This document shows, one piece after another, positions 1-9,243 of a DNA stretch of 64,000 nt (positions are counted from its first letter, which is position 1; each line of letters starts with the position of its first letter). The notes beneath the pieces are model-generated. The model had not been told where the DNA came from. It was given only the letters and a program-made list of their open reading frames with translations, and ran no database searches. The position numbers were made by a program, and so were the translations under genes. Source of the DNA: an uncultured Desulfobulbaceae bacterium. GTDB taxonomy: Bacteria > Desulfobacterota > Desulfobulbia > Desulfobulbales > BM004. The stretch lies in contig CAMYKS010000006.1 of the NCBI GenBank assembly GCA_947259115.1, forward strand, positions 62,001-126,000, in the 5' to 3' direction.

Positions 1-83
1 AGGTGTACCACCGGGTCTGCTATAGACCATGATCATAAAATTTGCACCATAATCTGCTTTTTGAGCATGTAAGGAGATATTTT

Positions 84-689
84 ATGGGACTGTTATCCCG
101 CACCACAACTTTTGTCCGTTATGCAGTTGAGGGTGAACTTCCCGGTAATTTCTGGGATTTTGCCGCAGAGCGGATTGCGCAATTTTCCTTCCGGGATATT
201 GACGACACCTTTGATGAATATTCAATAGGATGGGTAGCTGTAGACAATATGTTTGACAGTTCTTTTGCCCATGCCTCCTATGCTGCTGGAGATTATATTG
301 TTCTGTCCATGCGCATTGACGAAAGAAAGGTCTCAAATGCCCTGCTGCAGAAATTTTCCCGTAAGGAGGAGGAGCGCATAAAAAAAGAAAAGCAGATACC
401 GCGCTTAAGCAGAACTCACCGGGTCCAGATAAAGGAGGACATCCGCTTACAGCTCGTTAAAAAATCCCTGCCTCTGCCGTCGGTTTATGATCTGTGCTGG
501 AACCTGGCAGACAATACCGTGCTTTTTTTTTCCACCAGTGCCAAAGCCCAATCGGTGCTGGAGGATTTTTTTAAGGAATGTTTCGGGCTGACAATCATCC
601 TGCAGGTGCCCTATCTTACCGCAGCCCGCCTCCTTGATGCAGCAGAGCAGGAAAGGCTTCAGGACCTGCAACCGGAGATACTGGTATAA
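84..689 (+). CDS. rdgC: RdgC-like recombination-associated protein (short form)
   Basis: RdgC proteins bind double-stranded DNA as ring-shaped dimers and modulate RecA-dependent recombination. This 201-residue product resembles the N-terminal two thirds of that family: an opening strand-rich segment (MGLLSRTTTFVRY), a GWV motif near residue 50, a central Lys/Glu-rich helix (KEEERIKKEK) and a later segment like the family's 'VxxxSAKKAE' stretch (here FSTSAKAQSVLEDF). E. coli RdgC is about 300 residues, so a C-terminal part is missing or is supplied by the next gene. An upstream in-frame ATG exists, but the ATG at 84 has AAGGAG ideally placed at 71-76. The family call is by remembered similarity and is moderate. 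Confidence 0.65.
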   Translation: MGLLSRTTTFVRYAVEGELPGNFWDFAAERIAQFSFRDIDDTFDEYSIGWVAVDNMFDSSFAHASYAAGDYIVLSMRIDERKVSNALLQKFSRKEEERIKKEKQIPRLSRTHRVQIKEDIRLQLVKKSLPLPSVYDLCWNLADNTVLFFSTSAKAQSVLEDFFKECFGLTIILQVPYLTAARLLDAAEQERLQDLQPEILV

Positions 690-759
690 CGTGGTGAGAA
701 GAAGGAATTTTCTGCAGCACAGACAACAACACAAGGAAAACGATTAGGATATATAATAT

Positions 760-1302
760 ATGGATCTCGTTGATATAATTTCAGAGAAACGGTTTTTGGG
801 ACAGGAGTTTCTTACCTGGCTGTGGTACAAAAGCGAAGAGAGGGGCGGTGTAATTTTTCTGCCGGGAACAGGAGACATTCAGCTATTCTTTGAAAAGCAC
901 ATGCTCCTTGAATCAGGCGAAGGCGAGTCACTGGAGAAGTTAATCTGCCAAGGGCTGCAGACAGAACTGCAGGAGGCCAGGACCGGTTTGCTCATGGGTA
1001 AGAAGCTTGAGCAGGCCCGGATTTATTTAGCCAAGGGGGATTATGAATGGCGTTTGACTCTTGGCGCAACCCTTTTTGAATATCGCAGTGTCAGCCTGCC
1101 TAAAACAGTGTCATCCGTTGAAGATGCTTCTGACCCGCTGGCCTGGGAGGCAAAAGTTCTAGAACGCATAGGCATGGCTGAGGAGGCCATGCATACCTTG
1201 GATGAACTGTTTCGCATGTTTTTAACGGTCAGGGCTGGCGCTGACTGGCCCCTGGAACTGACAAAGCTCAAACACTGGATAGCCAAGGGTGCTGAAAACT
1301 GA
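760..1302 (+). CDS. Conserved protein of unknown function, possible RdgC C-terminal half
   Basis: A 180-residue soluble protein with no recognised catalytic motif. It has a Trp-rich N-terminal segment (FLTWLWYKSEERGG, residues about 18-31) and a central stretch with GKKLEQARIYL followed by beta-rich sequence. That layout loosely recalls the C-terminal part of RdgC, where a Gly-Lys helix precedes a strand that recognises DNA. It starts 70 bp after the RdgC-like gene and ends 11 bp before gatB, so the three are probably co-transcribed. There is no sign of a frameshift joining it to the upstream gene. The RdgC connection is inference; otherwise its function is unknown. Confidence 0.5.
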   Translation: MDLVDIISEKRFLGQEFLTWLWYKSEERGGVIFLPGTGDIQLFFEKHMLLESGEGESLEKLICQGLQTELQEARTGLLMGKKLEQARIYLAKGDYEWRLTLGATLFEYRSVSLPKTVSSVEDASDPLAWEAKVLERIGMAEEAMHTLDELFRMFLTVRAGADWPLELTKLKHWIAKGAEN

Positions 1303-1313
1303 TGGAGTGAAAG

Positions 1314-2750
1314 ATGGATTTCGAACCGGTAATAGGGCTTGAAGTGCATGCCCAGTTAAAAACAGAGAGCAAGATATTCTGCGGCTGCACCACGGCATTT
1401 GGGGCGCCGCCCAATACCAATACCTGCCAGGTCTGCCTCGGCATGCCCGGCGTGCTGCCTGTCCTCAACAAAAAAGTAGTTGAATATACGATCAAAATGG
1501 CACTGGCAACGGAGTGTACCATAACAACGCCGAACCGTTTTGCGCGCAAGAATTATTTTTATCCCGACCTGCCCAAGGGCTACCAGATCTCCCAGTTTGA
1601 ACTGCCCATTGCCGAGCATGGCCGGCTCGAGGTAGAGGCTGGGGGCAGAAAGAAAAGAATAGGCATAACGCGCATTCATATGGAAGAGGATGCCGGCAAG
1701 CTGGTGCATGATGAGCGGGAGGCCTTGAGTTATGTGGATCTGAACCGCACCGGAGTACCCCTGATGGAGATTGTCAGTGAGCCTGATATGCGCTCCCCGG
1801 AAGAGGCCATAGCATATCTTAAAAAGCTGCACGCCATTCTGCGCTACCTTGACATCTGCGACGGCAACATGCAGGAAGGGAGTTTTCGCTGTGATGCAAA
1901 CATATCATTGCGCCCGGTCGGCCAGGAGGAGTTCGGCACCCGCACCGAGCTCAAAAACATGAATTCCTTCCGTAATGTTGAACGGGCCCTGGAGTATGAA
2001 ATAAGGCGTCAGCGTGATGTTCTGCTTGATGGCGGCAAGGTGGTGCAGGAGACGCTCCTGTGGGATGCTGACAGAAACGTGACCAACTCCATGCGCGGCA
2101 AGGAAGAGGCCCATGATTACAGGTATTTTCCTGACCCTGACCTGATCCCTGTTGTAATAGCTGAGGACTGGGTTGAAGATATAAGAAAGACCCTGCCGGA
2201 GTTGCCGGACGAGCGGCGGCAAAGGTTTGCTTCATCTTTTGGGCTGCCGGAATATGACGCAGAAGTGCTGACATCTTCCAAGGACCTTGCCGACTACTTC
2301 GAAGCAGCGCTTGCGGTATATCCGCTGGCTAAAAAGCTCAGCAACTGGATGATGACGGAACTTATGCGCGAACTCAAGGGCGAAGATTCCATTGATATCG
2401 GCGGCTGTCCCATTTCCCCGGAGAACCTGGGCGGTCTTCTCAATATGATTGACAGCGGAACCATCAGCGGCAAAATTGCCAAGTCGGTTTTCATGGACAT
2501 GATGGCATCGGGCAAGGATGCGGAAACCTTAGTAAAGGAAAAAAATCTCCTGCAGGTAAGCGATGAAGGCGAACTGCTTACAATGGTCAGGGAAATTATT
2601 GCGGCAAACCCCGGCCAGGCTGCAGATTTCAGGGCCGGGAAGACGAAGCTCATGGGGTACTTCGTTGGGCAGCTCATGCAGAAGACCAAGGGTAAGGCCA
2701 ACCCTAAAATTGCCAATCGGTTGTTTTCCCAGGAACTGGGCAGGGAGTGA
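1314..2750 (+). CDS. gatB: Asp-tRNA(Asn)/Glu-tRNA(Gln) amidotransferase subunit B
   Basis: GatB is the tRNA-binding and kinase subunit of GatCAB, which amidates Glu-tRNA(Gln) or Asp-tRNA(Asn) in bacteria that lack the direct synthetases. The 478-residue length is normal. The start [13 protein letters not shown] is the family signature. Further conserved blocks are the Cys-rich C-x-C...C-x2-C zinc site (residues about 23-42), [18 protein letters not shown] (about residue 75), [13 protein letters not shown] and TELKNMNS. The C-terminal 150 residues form the helical YqeY-like tail. gatA and gatC are not in this window. The ATG at 1314 lies 11 bp after the preceding stop. Confidence 0.97.
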   Translation: MDFEPVIGLEVHAQLKTESKIFCGCTTAFGAPPNTNTCQVCLGMPGVLPVLNKKVVEYTIKMALATECTITTPNRFARKNYFYPDLPKGYQISQFELPIAEHGRLEVEAGGRKKRIGITRIHMEEDAGKLVHDEREALSYVDLNRTGVPLMEIVSEPDMRSPEEAIAYLKKLHAILRYLDICDGNMQEGSFRCDANISLRPVGQEEFGTRTELKNMNSFRNVERALEYEIRRQRDVLLDGGKVVQETLLWDADRNVTNSMRGKEEAHDYRYFPDPDLIPVVIAEDWVEDIRKTLPELPDERRQRFASSFGLPEYDAEVLTSSKDLADYFEAALAVYPLAKKLSNWMMTELMRELKGEDSIDIGGCPISPENLGGLLNMIDSGTISGKIAKSVFMDMMASGKDAETLVKEKNLLQVSDEGELLTMVREIIAANPGQAADFRAGKTKLMGYFVGQLMQKTKGKANPKIANRLFSQELGRE

Positions 2751-2782
2751 AGAGAGACAAGAAAGTAGCGTAAGGATGGTAG

Positions 2783-3514
2783 GTGGAGAAAGAGGACTGG
2801 CAGAAAAAGGGAGCCGGGCACAGGCAGCGGCTGAAGGATAAATTTCAGCAGCAGGGCATTGAAGCGTTCAGCGACTCAGAGGTGCTGGAACTTCTCCTTA
2901 TTCTGGGCACACCCCGCAAAGATTGCAAAGTTCAGGCCAGGGCCCTTTTGAAACATTTTGGTTCCCTGGCCAATGTGCTGGAGGCTTCCTCCGATGCATT
3001 GCAGAAAATCAAGGGAGTAGGGCCCAATAACAGTTTTGCCATCCATTTCCTGCATGCTGTTGCCAGGCGGTACCTGAAGCACCGTTTGCAGGAAAAGCAG
3101 TATTTGCATTCCTCAAAGCAGGTTGCAGAGTACCTCATTCACTCCATGCGGGACTTGCAGCATGAGGCATTTACAGCAATTTTTCTGGATGCCGGTCACG
3201 CCATAATCGATACACAGGTCATGGCCCGAGGCACTGTTTCCAGCAACACCATATATCCCCGGGAGCTTGTGAAACAGGCGCTGCAATATAATGCTGCAGC
3301 TATGGTTGTGGCCCACAACCATCCGTCGGGAAACCTTGAGCCCTCCCCCCAGGACCTTCACCTTACGCGGACACTTTACCTGGCCTGCTCCTTTATGAAT
3401 ATCACGCTGCTGGACCACCTGATCATCGGCCACTCTGAAAGAACATACAGTTTTGCCGACCATGGTAGAATGGCAAGCATTGGCAAGGAGTGCAGCCGCA
3501 TGCTGGACCTGTAA
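2783..3514 (+). CDS. radC: RadC family JAB/MPN-domain protein
   Basis: RadC-type proteins carry an N-terminal helix-hairpin-helix region and a C-terminal JAB (MPN+) metalloprotease-like fold; their cellular role is still unsettled despite the old 'DNA repair' name. Visible here are the HhH segment (LQKIKGVGPNNS, about residues 73-84) and the zinc-binding JAMM motif HNHPSG followed by S-P-Q-D (residues about 178-188). The 243-residue length is typical. The chosen start is a GTG at 2783 preceded by AAGGA at 2772-2776; an ATG just upstream is in another frame. It sits 32 bp after gatB and is followed at once by hemW. Confidence 0.93.
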   Translation: MEKEDWQKKGAGHRQRLKDKFQQQGIEAFSDSEVLELLLILGTPRKDCKVQARALLKHFGSLANVLEASSDALQKIKGVGPNNSFAIHFLHAVARRYLKHRLQEKQYLHSSKQVAEYLIHSMRDLQHEAFTAIFLDAGHAIIDTQVMARGTVSSNTIYPRELVKQALQYNAAAMVVAHNHPSGNLEPSPQDLHLTRTLYLACSFMNITLLDHLIIGHSERTYSFADHGRMASIGKECSRMLDL

Positions 3515-3515
3515 G

Positions 3516-4724
3516 ATGTCCCCTGTAAAGCCCAAGACAAATCCGGACCACTTGACCCCCGAAACAGCGGAGAGTCCTGCGGGAATTTACGTACACGTCC
3601 CCTTCTGCCAGACAAAATGCCCCTACTGTTCATTTGTGTCCTACCCTGGGATGGACTCAAAACTCAAAAATAATTACATCCAGACGCTCCATAGGCAGGC
3701 GCTGAAATTGGCCAAGCATCCCTGGTCAGAAGCCAGGGAGTTCAACTCACTATTTGTCGGAGGGGGAAATCCCCCAAGCGTGGCAACGGAGAAAATGGCA
3801 ACATGTATTGCAGCCTGTCTTGATGCCTTTAATTTTACTGCCGGAGCAAACAATGTGCCGGAGGTTACCCTGGAGGCTAACCCCAACACGGTCAACCCGG
3901 CAATGCTGCAGCGCTTCAGGGAGGCTGGTGTTAACCGGTTGAGCATAGGCATGCAGGCGTTTTCAGACAGCATGCTCAATAATATCGGCAGAAAGCATAC
4001 AGTGCAGGATGGGGTAAGAGCCTTTGAACTGGCGCGGGCTGCAGGTTTTACAAACATTAACCTGGACCTGATGTATGGCTTGCCGGGCCAGAATGTTGCC
4101 GTCTGGAAAAATTCCCTGCAGCAGGCTGTGGCATTAGCCCCGGAACATCTTTCAGTCTATGAGTTGACGGTTGAACAGGGGACGCCCTTTGCAGAACTTG
4201 CCGGCAAGGGGGAACTGAACCTGCCCCATGAGGACGCAACACTCGCAATGTTTGAGCAGGCCCAGGAGAGTCTAACAGCAGCCGGGTTCGGCCAATACGA
4301 GATATCCAACTATGCCCGTAAGGGATTTGCCTGTATCCATAATATTAATTACTGGGAAAATGGCAGCTATATCGGGCTGGGCGCCGGCGCAGTATCCTGT
4401 TTCTCCGGGGTGAGAATTAAAAGCACAGAAAGTCCTGAGCAGTTTGTGCACCTGCTTGACAAGAACCGGATTCCCTACACTGCAGCAGAGTTTCTGCCTC
4501 TCCAGGCCCGTTTCCGGGAAGCGGTGATCATGGGGTTGCGTATGACGGCAGGAGTGTCTGTTTCCCGCCTGGAGAAGCAGTTCGGAGTGACGCCGCAGAA
4601 ATATTATGGGGCTGCGCTGGGGAAGCTGCAGCAGCAGGAATTGCTGCATGAAGTAGAGAACAGGCTGCGACTGACCCCCAAGGGGCTGTTGCTGGCAAAC
4701 AGGGTTATGGCACAGTTGGTTTGA
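3516..4724 (+). CDS. hemW: Radical SAM heme chaperone HemW (HemN-like)
   Basis: HemW is a radical SAM enzyme related to coproporphyrinogen III dehydrogenase, now regarded as a heme-binding chaperone that delivers heme to respiratory proteins. The radical SAM cluster motif C-x3-C-x2-C appears as CQTKCPYCSF near residue 36, preceded by YVHVPFC. The glycine-rich SAM motif reads GGGNPPSV, where GGGTPS is usual. EANPNT and MYGLPGQ follow, and a HemN C-terminal wing lies beyond residue 290. The ATG at 3516 is one base after the radC stop; a longer version starting at 3453 would overlap radC by 62 bp and adds an unconserved tail. Length 402 residues is normal. Confidence 0.92.
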   Translation: MSPVKPKTNPDHLTPETAESPAGIYVHVPFCQTKCPYCSFVSYPGMDSKLKNNYIQTLHRQALKLAKHPWSEAREFNSLFVGGGNPPSVATEKMATCIAACLDAFNFTAGANNVPEVTLEANPNTVNPAMLQRFREAGVNRLSIGMQAFSDSMLNNIGRKHTVQDGVRAFELARAAGFTNINLDLMYGLPGQNVAVWKNSLQQAVALAPEHLSVYELTVEQGTPFAELAGKGELNLPHEDATLAMFEQAQESLTAAGFGQYEISNYARKGFACIHNINYWENGSYIGLGAGAVSCFSGVRIKSTESPEQFVHLLDKNRIPYTAAEFLPLQARFREAVIMGLRMTAGVSVSRLEKQFGVTPQKYYGAALGKLQQQELLHEVENRLRLTPKGLLLANRVMAQLV

Positions 4725-4740
4725 TGCAGCGCCCCCTTAA

Positions 4741-5463
4741 TTACCGGACTCCGCTGTTGTGTTCTTCAGCAAAGTTGCCGGGGGGGAAATAATGCTCCCC
4801 TTCGGGCTTCCAGGGTTCTACAGGAAAAGGTGTCCCACTGCTGAAGGCTTCATCCTCGGCGGATTTTTGCGGGGCTTTTATCTTTTGACTGACCATGAAT
4901 TTTCCGTCTTTCCATTCCCCTATTTCCTGTGATTTATCAAAATAGGTAATGGTTCCCTTGCCGTAATGTTCCCCGTCTTTGAACTCTCCTATGTAAACTC
5001 GACCGTCAGAGAGCAGGGTGCCCTTGCCGTCAAGCTGACCCTTTTTAAATTCCCCGGTATATTGGCTGCCGTCCGCATAATTATATTTCCCTTTTCCGTG
5101 AAATACCCCGTCCTTAAACTGGCCTTCGTATTTGCTGCCATTGGCAAAGGTAATGGCACCCTGACCGGATATCACACCATGGTCAAACTGACCGCTGTAT
5201 ACACTGCCGTCAGCATAGGTTAATGTGCCCTCTCCATGGGGACTACTGTTGTCAAACATACCTTTATAGCGATTGCCGTCGGCATATTCATGGCTCCCCT
5301 GTCCGGCAAATTCACCGTCGGCGAATTGCCCGGCATATTGACCGCCCTCAGGAAAAAGATAGACCCCGAAGCCGTCTGCACAATCTCCCTCTAAACATTG
5401 GCCATAGGATTGGGTTGGAATAGTCAGCAGCATAAAATAGAGTATTACTGGTAATTTTTTCAT
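4741..5463 (-). CDS. Secreted MORN-repeat protein
   Basis: The 240-residue product begins with a signal peptide (MKKLPVILYFMLLTIPTQS, cleavage near residue 20). It then runs through about seven MORN repeats of the form Y-x-G-x-F-x2-G-x3-G-x-G-x5-A-D-G between residues 40 and 185, for example YSGQFDHGVISGQG and YEGQFKDGVFHGKG. MORN repeats form beta-hairpin arrays that act as scaffolds or membrane-proximal spacers. The last 50 residues are Pro/Lys/Glu-rich and look disordered. It is the last gene of the minus-strand metG-yggT-divIVA-DUF167 run, starting 9 bp after the DUF167 stop. Exported location is inferred from the signal peptide; function is unknown. Confidence 0.85.
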   Translation of the reverse strand: MKKLPVILYFMLLTIPTQSYGQCLEGDCADGFGVYLFPEGGQYAGQFADGEFAGQGSHEYADGNRYKGMFDNSSPHGEGTLTYADGSVYSGQFDHGVISGQGAITFANGSKYEGQFKDGVFHGKGKYNYADGSQYTGEFKKGQLDGKGTLLSDGRVYIGEFKDGEHYGKGTITYFDKSQEIGEWKDGKFMVSQKIKAPQKSAEDEAFSSGTPFPVEPWKPEGEHYFPPGNFAEEHNSGVR

Positions 5464-5472
5464 AATGCACCC

Positions 5473-5778
5473 TCACGTTTTTACAAATGATCTGGAAAGA
5501 ATTTCTTCAGCATCCACCAGGGCCAGGTTGCTGATGAAGACCTTTTTGTTGCGGCTCTGTCTCCCGCTTTTTATGGATACGTACGACTTGGGAACACCAA
5601 AAAGGTCTGCCATAAAACGGATAACAGCTTCATTGGCTTTGTTCTCGACTGGAGAAGCTGTTATGCAGATCTTGACGGCATTGCCGTGCATTCCCGCAAC
5701 CCTGTTCCTTGAGGCACGTGGTTGCACGTATATATTTAAGGCGAGGTCCTGGTTCTGCCGGCAGGTAATACACTTCAT
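5473..5778 (-). CDS. DUF167 (YggU-family) protein
   Basis: A 101-residue member of the DUF167/YggU family, small conserved proteins of unknown function that commonly sit beside yggT. Family marks visible are LNIYVQPRASRN near residue 14, the GNAVKICITASPVENKAN block at about residues 31-48, and a C-terminal VSIKSGRQSRNKKV stretch. An N-terminal C-x2-C pair (MKCITC) is extra. The gene lies 16 bp after the DivIVA-domain gene, matching the usual yggT-divIVA-yggU arrangement of this lineage. Confidence 0.88.
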   Translation of the reverse strand: MKCITCRQNQDLALNIYVQPRASRNRVAGMHGNAVKICITASPVENKANEAVIRFMADLFGVPKSYVSIKSGRQSRNKKVFISNLALVDAEEILSRSFVKT

Positions 5779-5794
5779 GCAACAGTCAAAAATT

Positions 5795-6976
5795 TCATGT
5801 GTTTCTTAATTTCGGTTTTTCATCCGTCTCTTTTTCATCCAGGGAAAAGGACACTTCCGGCTCGTGATCATCTTCAATAAAATCCTCCTCAAGAAACAAA
5901 AGATCGGCAGTTGCTGCGTCCCCATCACGGCTTTCAGGGGCGTCGCTTATACCCTCATCCAGGACTGACTGGAAGATGCCTCTGAGCTTGTCAACATCAA
6001 GGATATCGTCTTCGCTCAAAAACTCCAGGGCGCCGTCACCGGAGTCTTGGTCTAACTCCTCGTAATCCGGCAGCCTCGAGTCCTTTGCTGAATCTTCCGG
6101 CTCCTCTTCAATCAGTGCTGCAATCAGCTTTTCTTTTTTTACCGGGGCCGGGGCAACAGCTGCAGATTTCGGGACTGCTCCCACTGCCTTTTCGCCGGCA
6201 GCAGAAAGTTTTGCCTCAAGTTCGGCAAAACGAGAGGTGAACAGCGCCTGCATTTCTCCCGTTATCTCCCCGCGCATATTGGCAAGAGGGCTGATCTCTT
6301 TTTTCAGGGCTGCCAGTTCTGCGCCCATTGATTCGGTGCCTCTTTTAAACTCTTCCAGGGTTTTGCCCAGGTTGCCGGGGACTTCAACCTGTCCCTGCCG
6401 GGAAGACATTGCGGAGGAGGCCTCCTTGGCAGAACCAATAACCTCCTCCAGGCTTTTCTTTAAAGATTTTAAAGCCAGGCGGTCCTCCTGCAGGGCTGCC
6501 CGGTCGGCAGCAACTGCAGCCGCGCCCTGTTTCAGCTCTTGCAGGGTAGCGGCAAAATCAGCAGGAAACTCGACCTGGGCTTGGGACATCCCAGCAGCGC
6601 CGGGTTCCCCGATGGCTGCAACAACTTTTTTCAGGCCCTCCTTAAGGAAGTCCAGCGTCTGCCTCTCCTGTTTAAGGGAAACCAGTTCAGCGCTTATGGC
6701 AGCAGTATCCTGTTTGAGGTCTTCCAGGGTATTCCCAAGTTCGGCAGGAACTTCCGCCTGGCCCTGGGGTGTATAGCTGCTGGCTGCTTCCAGGTCTCGT
6801 TGCAGGGCTAAAACCTTTTCGTGCAGCAGGGTGTTTTCTTCCATGAGCTTGAAAAACTTTTCCGCCACCTCTTCAAGAAATGTGTCAACTTCCGCCATGT
6901 CAAAACCGCGGAATTTTACCTTAAATTCCTTGTCAATTATGTCCTGCGGTGTGATTTCCATTTCCTGCTTCTCCAT
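5795..6976 (-). CDS. DivIVA-domain coiled-coil protein
   Basis: The first 60 residues match the DivIVA/GpsB lipid-binding domain (ITPQDIIDKEFKVKFRGFD, then VDTFLEEVAEKF), which senses negatively curved membrane at poles and division sites. From about residue 45 to 265 the protein is alpha-helical coiled coil containing three similar blocks built on VP-E/A-x-L-x-x-T-L-E-x-L/F-K-x-G/D-x-x-A/S. The last 130 residues are acidic and probably disordered. At 393 residues it is longer than classic DivIVA because of the repeated coiled coil and acidic tail. The start has AGGA 7 bp upstream. It sits 4 bp after yggT and is likely co-expressed in envelope growth or division. Confidence 0.85.
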   Translation of the reverse strand: MEKQEMEITPQDIIDKEFKVKFRGFDMAEVDTFLEEVAEKFFKLMEENTLLHEKVLALQRDLEAASSYTPQGQAEVPAELGNTLEDLKQDTAAISAELVSLKQERQTLDFLKEGLKKVVAAIGEPGAAGMSQAQVEFPADFAATLQELKQGAAAVAADRAALQEDRLALKSLKKSLEEVIGSAKEASSAMSSRQGQVEVPGNLGKTLEEFKRGTESMGAELAALKKEISPLANMRGEITGEMQALFTSRFAELEAKLSAAGEKAVGAVPKSAAVAPAPVKKEKLIAALIEEEPEDSAKDSRLPDYEELDQDSGDGALEFLSEDDILDVDKLRGIFQSVLDEGISDAPESRDGDAATADLLFLEEDFIEDDHEPEVSFSLDEKETDEKPKLRNT

Positions 6977-6980
6977 AATT

Positions 6981-7280
6981 TTATCCTATTGCTGCAGCCA
7001 TTTGCTTCAGGGTCGGCACCAGAAAACTCTGCAGGAATATGATGGCCAGTATAAGAATCATGGGGGAAAAATCAATGCCTCCGGCAAAGGCCGGAATGGT
7101 TCGTCTGATGCGCGACAGCAGCGGCTCCGTCACATCATGCAGAAAGCGGACAATGGGATTGTATGGGTCCGGGTTTACCCAGGAGAGTATGGCACGCCCT
7201 ATGATGATCCACATATACGCTCCCAGAGCAAAATCCACCAGTTTGGCCAGGGCAAAGATAAAGTTACTGATCATAAACAT
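6981..7280 (-). CDS. YggT family membrane protein
   Basis: A 99-residue integral membrane protein with two hydrophobic segments (about residues 5-28 and 75-95) and the YggT signature around RAILSWVNPDPYNPIVRFL. Family members have been linked to osmotic tolerance and to cell-division or envelope clusters, but the biochemical role is unknown. The open frame extends 19 residues further upstream; I prefer the ATG at 7280 because AAAGGAG sits 9 bp before it and the longer version adds a charged, unconserved tail that overlaps metG. Confidence 0.88.
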   Translation of the reverse strand: MFMISNFIFALAKLVDFALGAYMWIIIGRAILSWVNPDPYNPIVRFLHDVTEPLLSRIRRTIPAFAGGIDFSPMILILAIIFLQSFLVPTLKQMAAAIG

Positions 7281-7305
7281 GTCGTCATGCTCCTTTGCAG
7301 TTGGG

Positions 7306-9243
7306 TTATGATACCTTGCTTCCCGGGGGGACGCCATGCGTCAGGGCGGACAGTGCCAGCCCGCCCCCCTCGTCTTTTGATGCAAGTATCATACCATGAG
7401 AGGTTACACCCATGAGTTTTGTCGGTTTCAGGTTGGCAACCATAATGACCTGGCGCCCCACCAGTTCTTCCGGTGTGTAAAATTCGGCAATACCTGCCAC
7501 AACCGTGCGTGTGTCAGGCGCCATAACCGTAAGTTTCAACAGCCGGTCTGATTTGTTTATTTTTTCAGCAGCTTTGATCTCTGCCACCCGCAGGTCAAAC
7601 CTCTTGAAATCATCAAAGCTGACAAGCCCGGCGTCACTGCCCTCCTTTATGCCGCCCTTGGGAGACTCCTGCTTCTTTTTAGTCGGCGAAGGCTGCGGGG
7701 GCTGTTTACTTTTTTTGTCAAGCCTTGGGAAAAGGGAAGCGCCAAGTTTTATACTTACTCCCGGCCTGGTAAGACCCCAGCACCCATGGTCGACAAGGTT
7801 CTGCTTATCGTGTGCATCCCCCGATATACCGAGGGCAGTTGCCATCTTTATGCAGGTTTCAGGCATGGCCGGTTCCAGGACCAAACCGATGAGGCGCAAG
7901 GTTTCAGCCAGATGGTAGAGGACTGTGTTGAGCCGGGGAGTTTTGGACGGTTCCTTGGCAAGCACCCATGGCTCACTTGTCACTATGTACCGGTTTGCCA
8001 GGCTGATAACTGACCAGACCTCCTGCAGGGCACGATTAAAGGCGAAGTTCTGCATATGGCTTGTGTATGCAGTCACCATATGTGATGCAGCCCCGGCGAG
8101 CTCTTTGTCCTGCGGTTCAAGATCTGCAGGGGACGGGACTGTGCCTCCGGCAAATTTATTGATCATGGTCAGGGAGCGGCTGAAAAGATTGCCTAAATCA
8201 TTTGCCAGGTCTGAATTCTGGCGGGCAACGATACTTTCGTCGCTGAATGAAGCATCCAGGCCGAATGACATCTCCCGCAGGAGAAAATAGCGCACTGTAT
8301 CCACCCCGAAATCCTGGCGCAGGGTTTCCGGCCGTACAACATTACCGATGCTTTTTGACATCTTGGCCTCATTTATGTTCCAGTAGCCATGCACATGGAG
8401 GCGCTGATATGGCGCAAGCCCAAGGGCCTTGAGCATGGTGGGCCAATAAATGGCATGGGGCTTCAGGATATCTTTGGCGATGATGTGTTCCGCCACAGCC
8501 CAGTATTGAGCGAATTCTTCCCCGTCAGGATACCCTATGCCGGAGAGATAATTAATAAGGGCATCAAACCAGACGTAGGTAACAAAATCAGCATCAAAGG
8601 GCAGTGAGATTCCCCAGTCCAGACGGCTTTTGGGCCTTGATATGCATAAATCCTCAAGGGGCTCACTCAGGAAGGAAAGCACCTCGTTCCTGTAGCGTTC
8701 CGGGGTGATGAATTCCGGGTTCTTGTGAATATGGTCAATAAGCCAGTCCTGATACCTGCTCATGCGGAAAAAGTAATTGCTTTCAGATATGGGCTGCGGC
8801 GCAGTCTGGTGGTCCGGGCACTTACCGTCCACAAGCTCCTTTTCGGTTAAGAAGCGCTCACAACCGCGGCAGTAGAGGCCGGAATAGCTTCCCAGGTAGA
8901 TGTCGCCCTGGTCGTATACTTTTTGTAAAATATCCTGGACCGTCCTGATATGGTGCTCATCGGTGGTGCGGATAAAGGTGTCCGGCTTGATATTAAAAGG
9001 AGGCCAGGCCTCCTGAAAAAGTAAACTTATACGGTCCGCATACTCTTGGGGTGCTATGCCTGCAGCCCGTGCAGCTTCGGCAATCTTGTCCCCATGCTCA
9101 TCCGTGCCGGTCTGAAAGCGCACATCTTCCTTGCAGAGCCTGCGGAAACGGCTGTAGGTGTCAGCCACAATGGTCGTATAGGCATGGCCGAGGTGCGGCT
9201 GGGCATTTACATAATATATGGGTGTAGTAATGTAGAGGCTCAT
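7306..9243 (-). CDS. metG: Methionyl-tRNA synthetase
   Basis: Class I aminoacyl-tRNA synthetase that charges tRNA(Met) and initiator tRNA. The N-terminal catalytic core has YITTPIYYVNAQPHLGHAY with the HIGH-type motif (HLGH) and, near residue 297, the KMSKS loop (KMSKSIGN). A connective-peptide knuckle reads C-x2-C (CRGC) and then C-P-D-H, so the last expected cysteine is replaced. The C-terminal 110 residues are the OB-fold tRNA-binding domain (FDLRVAEIKAAEKI; VMVANLKPTKLMGVTSHGM) found in dimeric MetG. The ATG at 9243 overlaps the stop of the upstream ricT-like gene as ATGA, which decides the start and indicates translational coupling. Confidence 0.96.
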   Translation of the reverse strand: MSLYITTPIYYVNAQPHLGHAYTTIVADTYSRFRRLCKEDVRFQTGTDEHGDKIAEAARAAGIAPQEYADRISLLFQEAWPPFNIKPDTFIRTTDEHHIRTVQDILQKVYDQGDIYLGSYSGLYCRGCERFLTEKELVDGKCPDHQTAPQPISESNYFFRMSRYQDWLIDHIHKNPEFITPERYRNEVLSFLSEPLEDLCISRPKSRLDWGISLPFDADFVTYVWFDALINYLSGIGYPDGEEFAQYWAVAEHIIAKDILKPHAIYWPTMLKALGLAPYQRLHVHGYWNINEAKMSKSIGNVVRPETLRQDFGVDTVRYFLLREMSFGLDASFSDESIVARQNSDLANDLGNLFSRSLTMINKFAGGTVPSPADLEPQDKELAGAASHMVTAYTSHMQNFAFNRALQEVWSVISLANRYIVTSEPWVLAKEPSKTPRLNTVLYHLAETLRLIGLVLEPAMPETCIKMATALGISGDAHDKQNLVDHGCWGLTRPGVSIKLGASLFPRLDKKSKQPPQPSPTKKKQESPKGGIKEGSDAGLVSFDDFKRFDLRVAEIKAAEKINKSDRLLKLTVMAPDTRTVVAGIAEFYTPEELVGRQVIMVANLKPTKLMGVTSHGMILASKDEGGGLALSALTHGVPPGSKVS

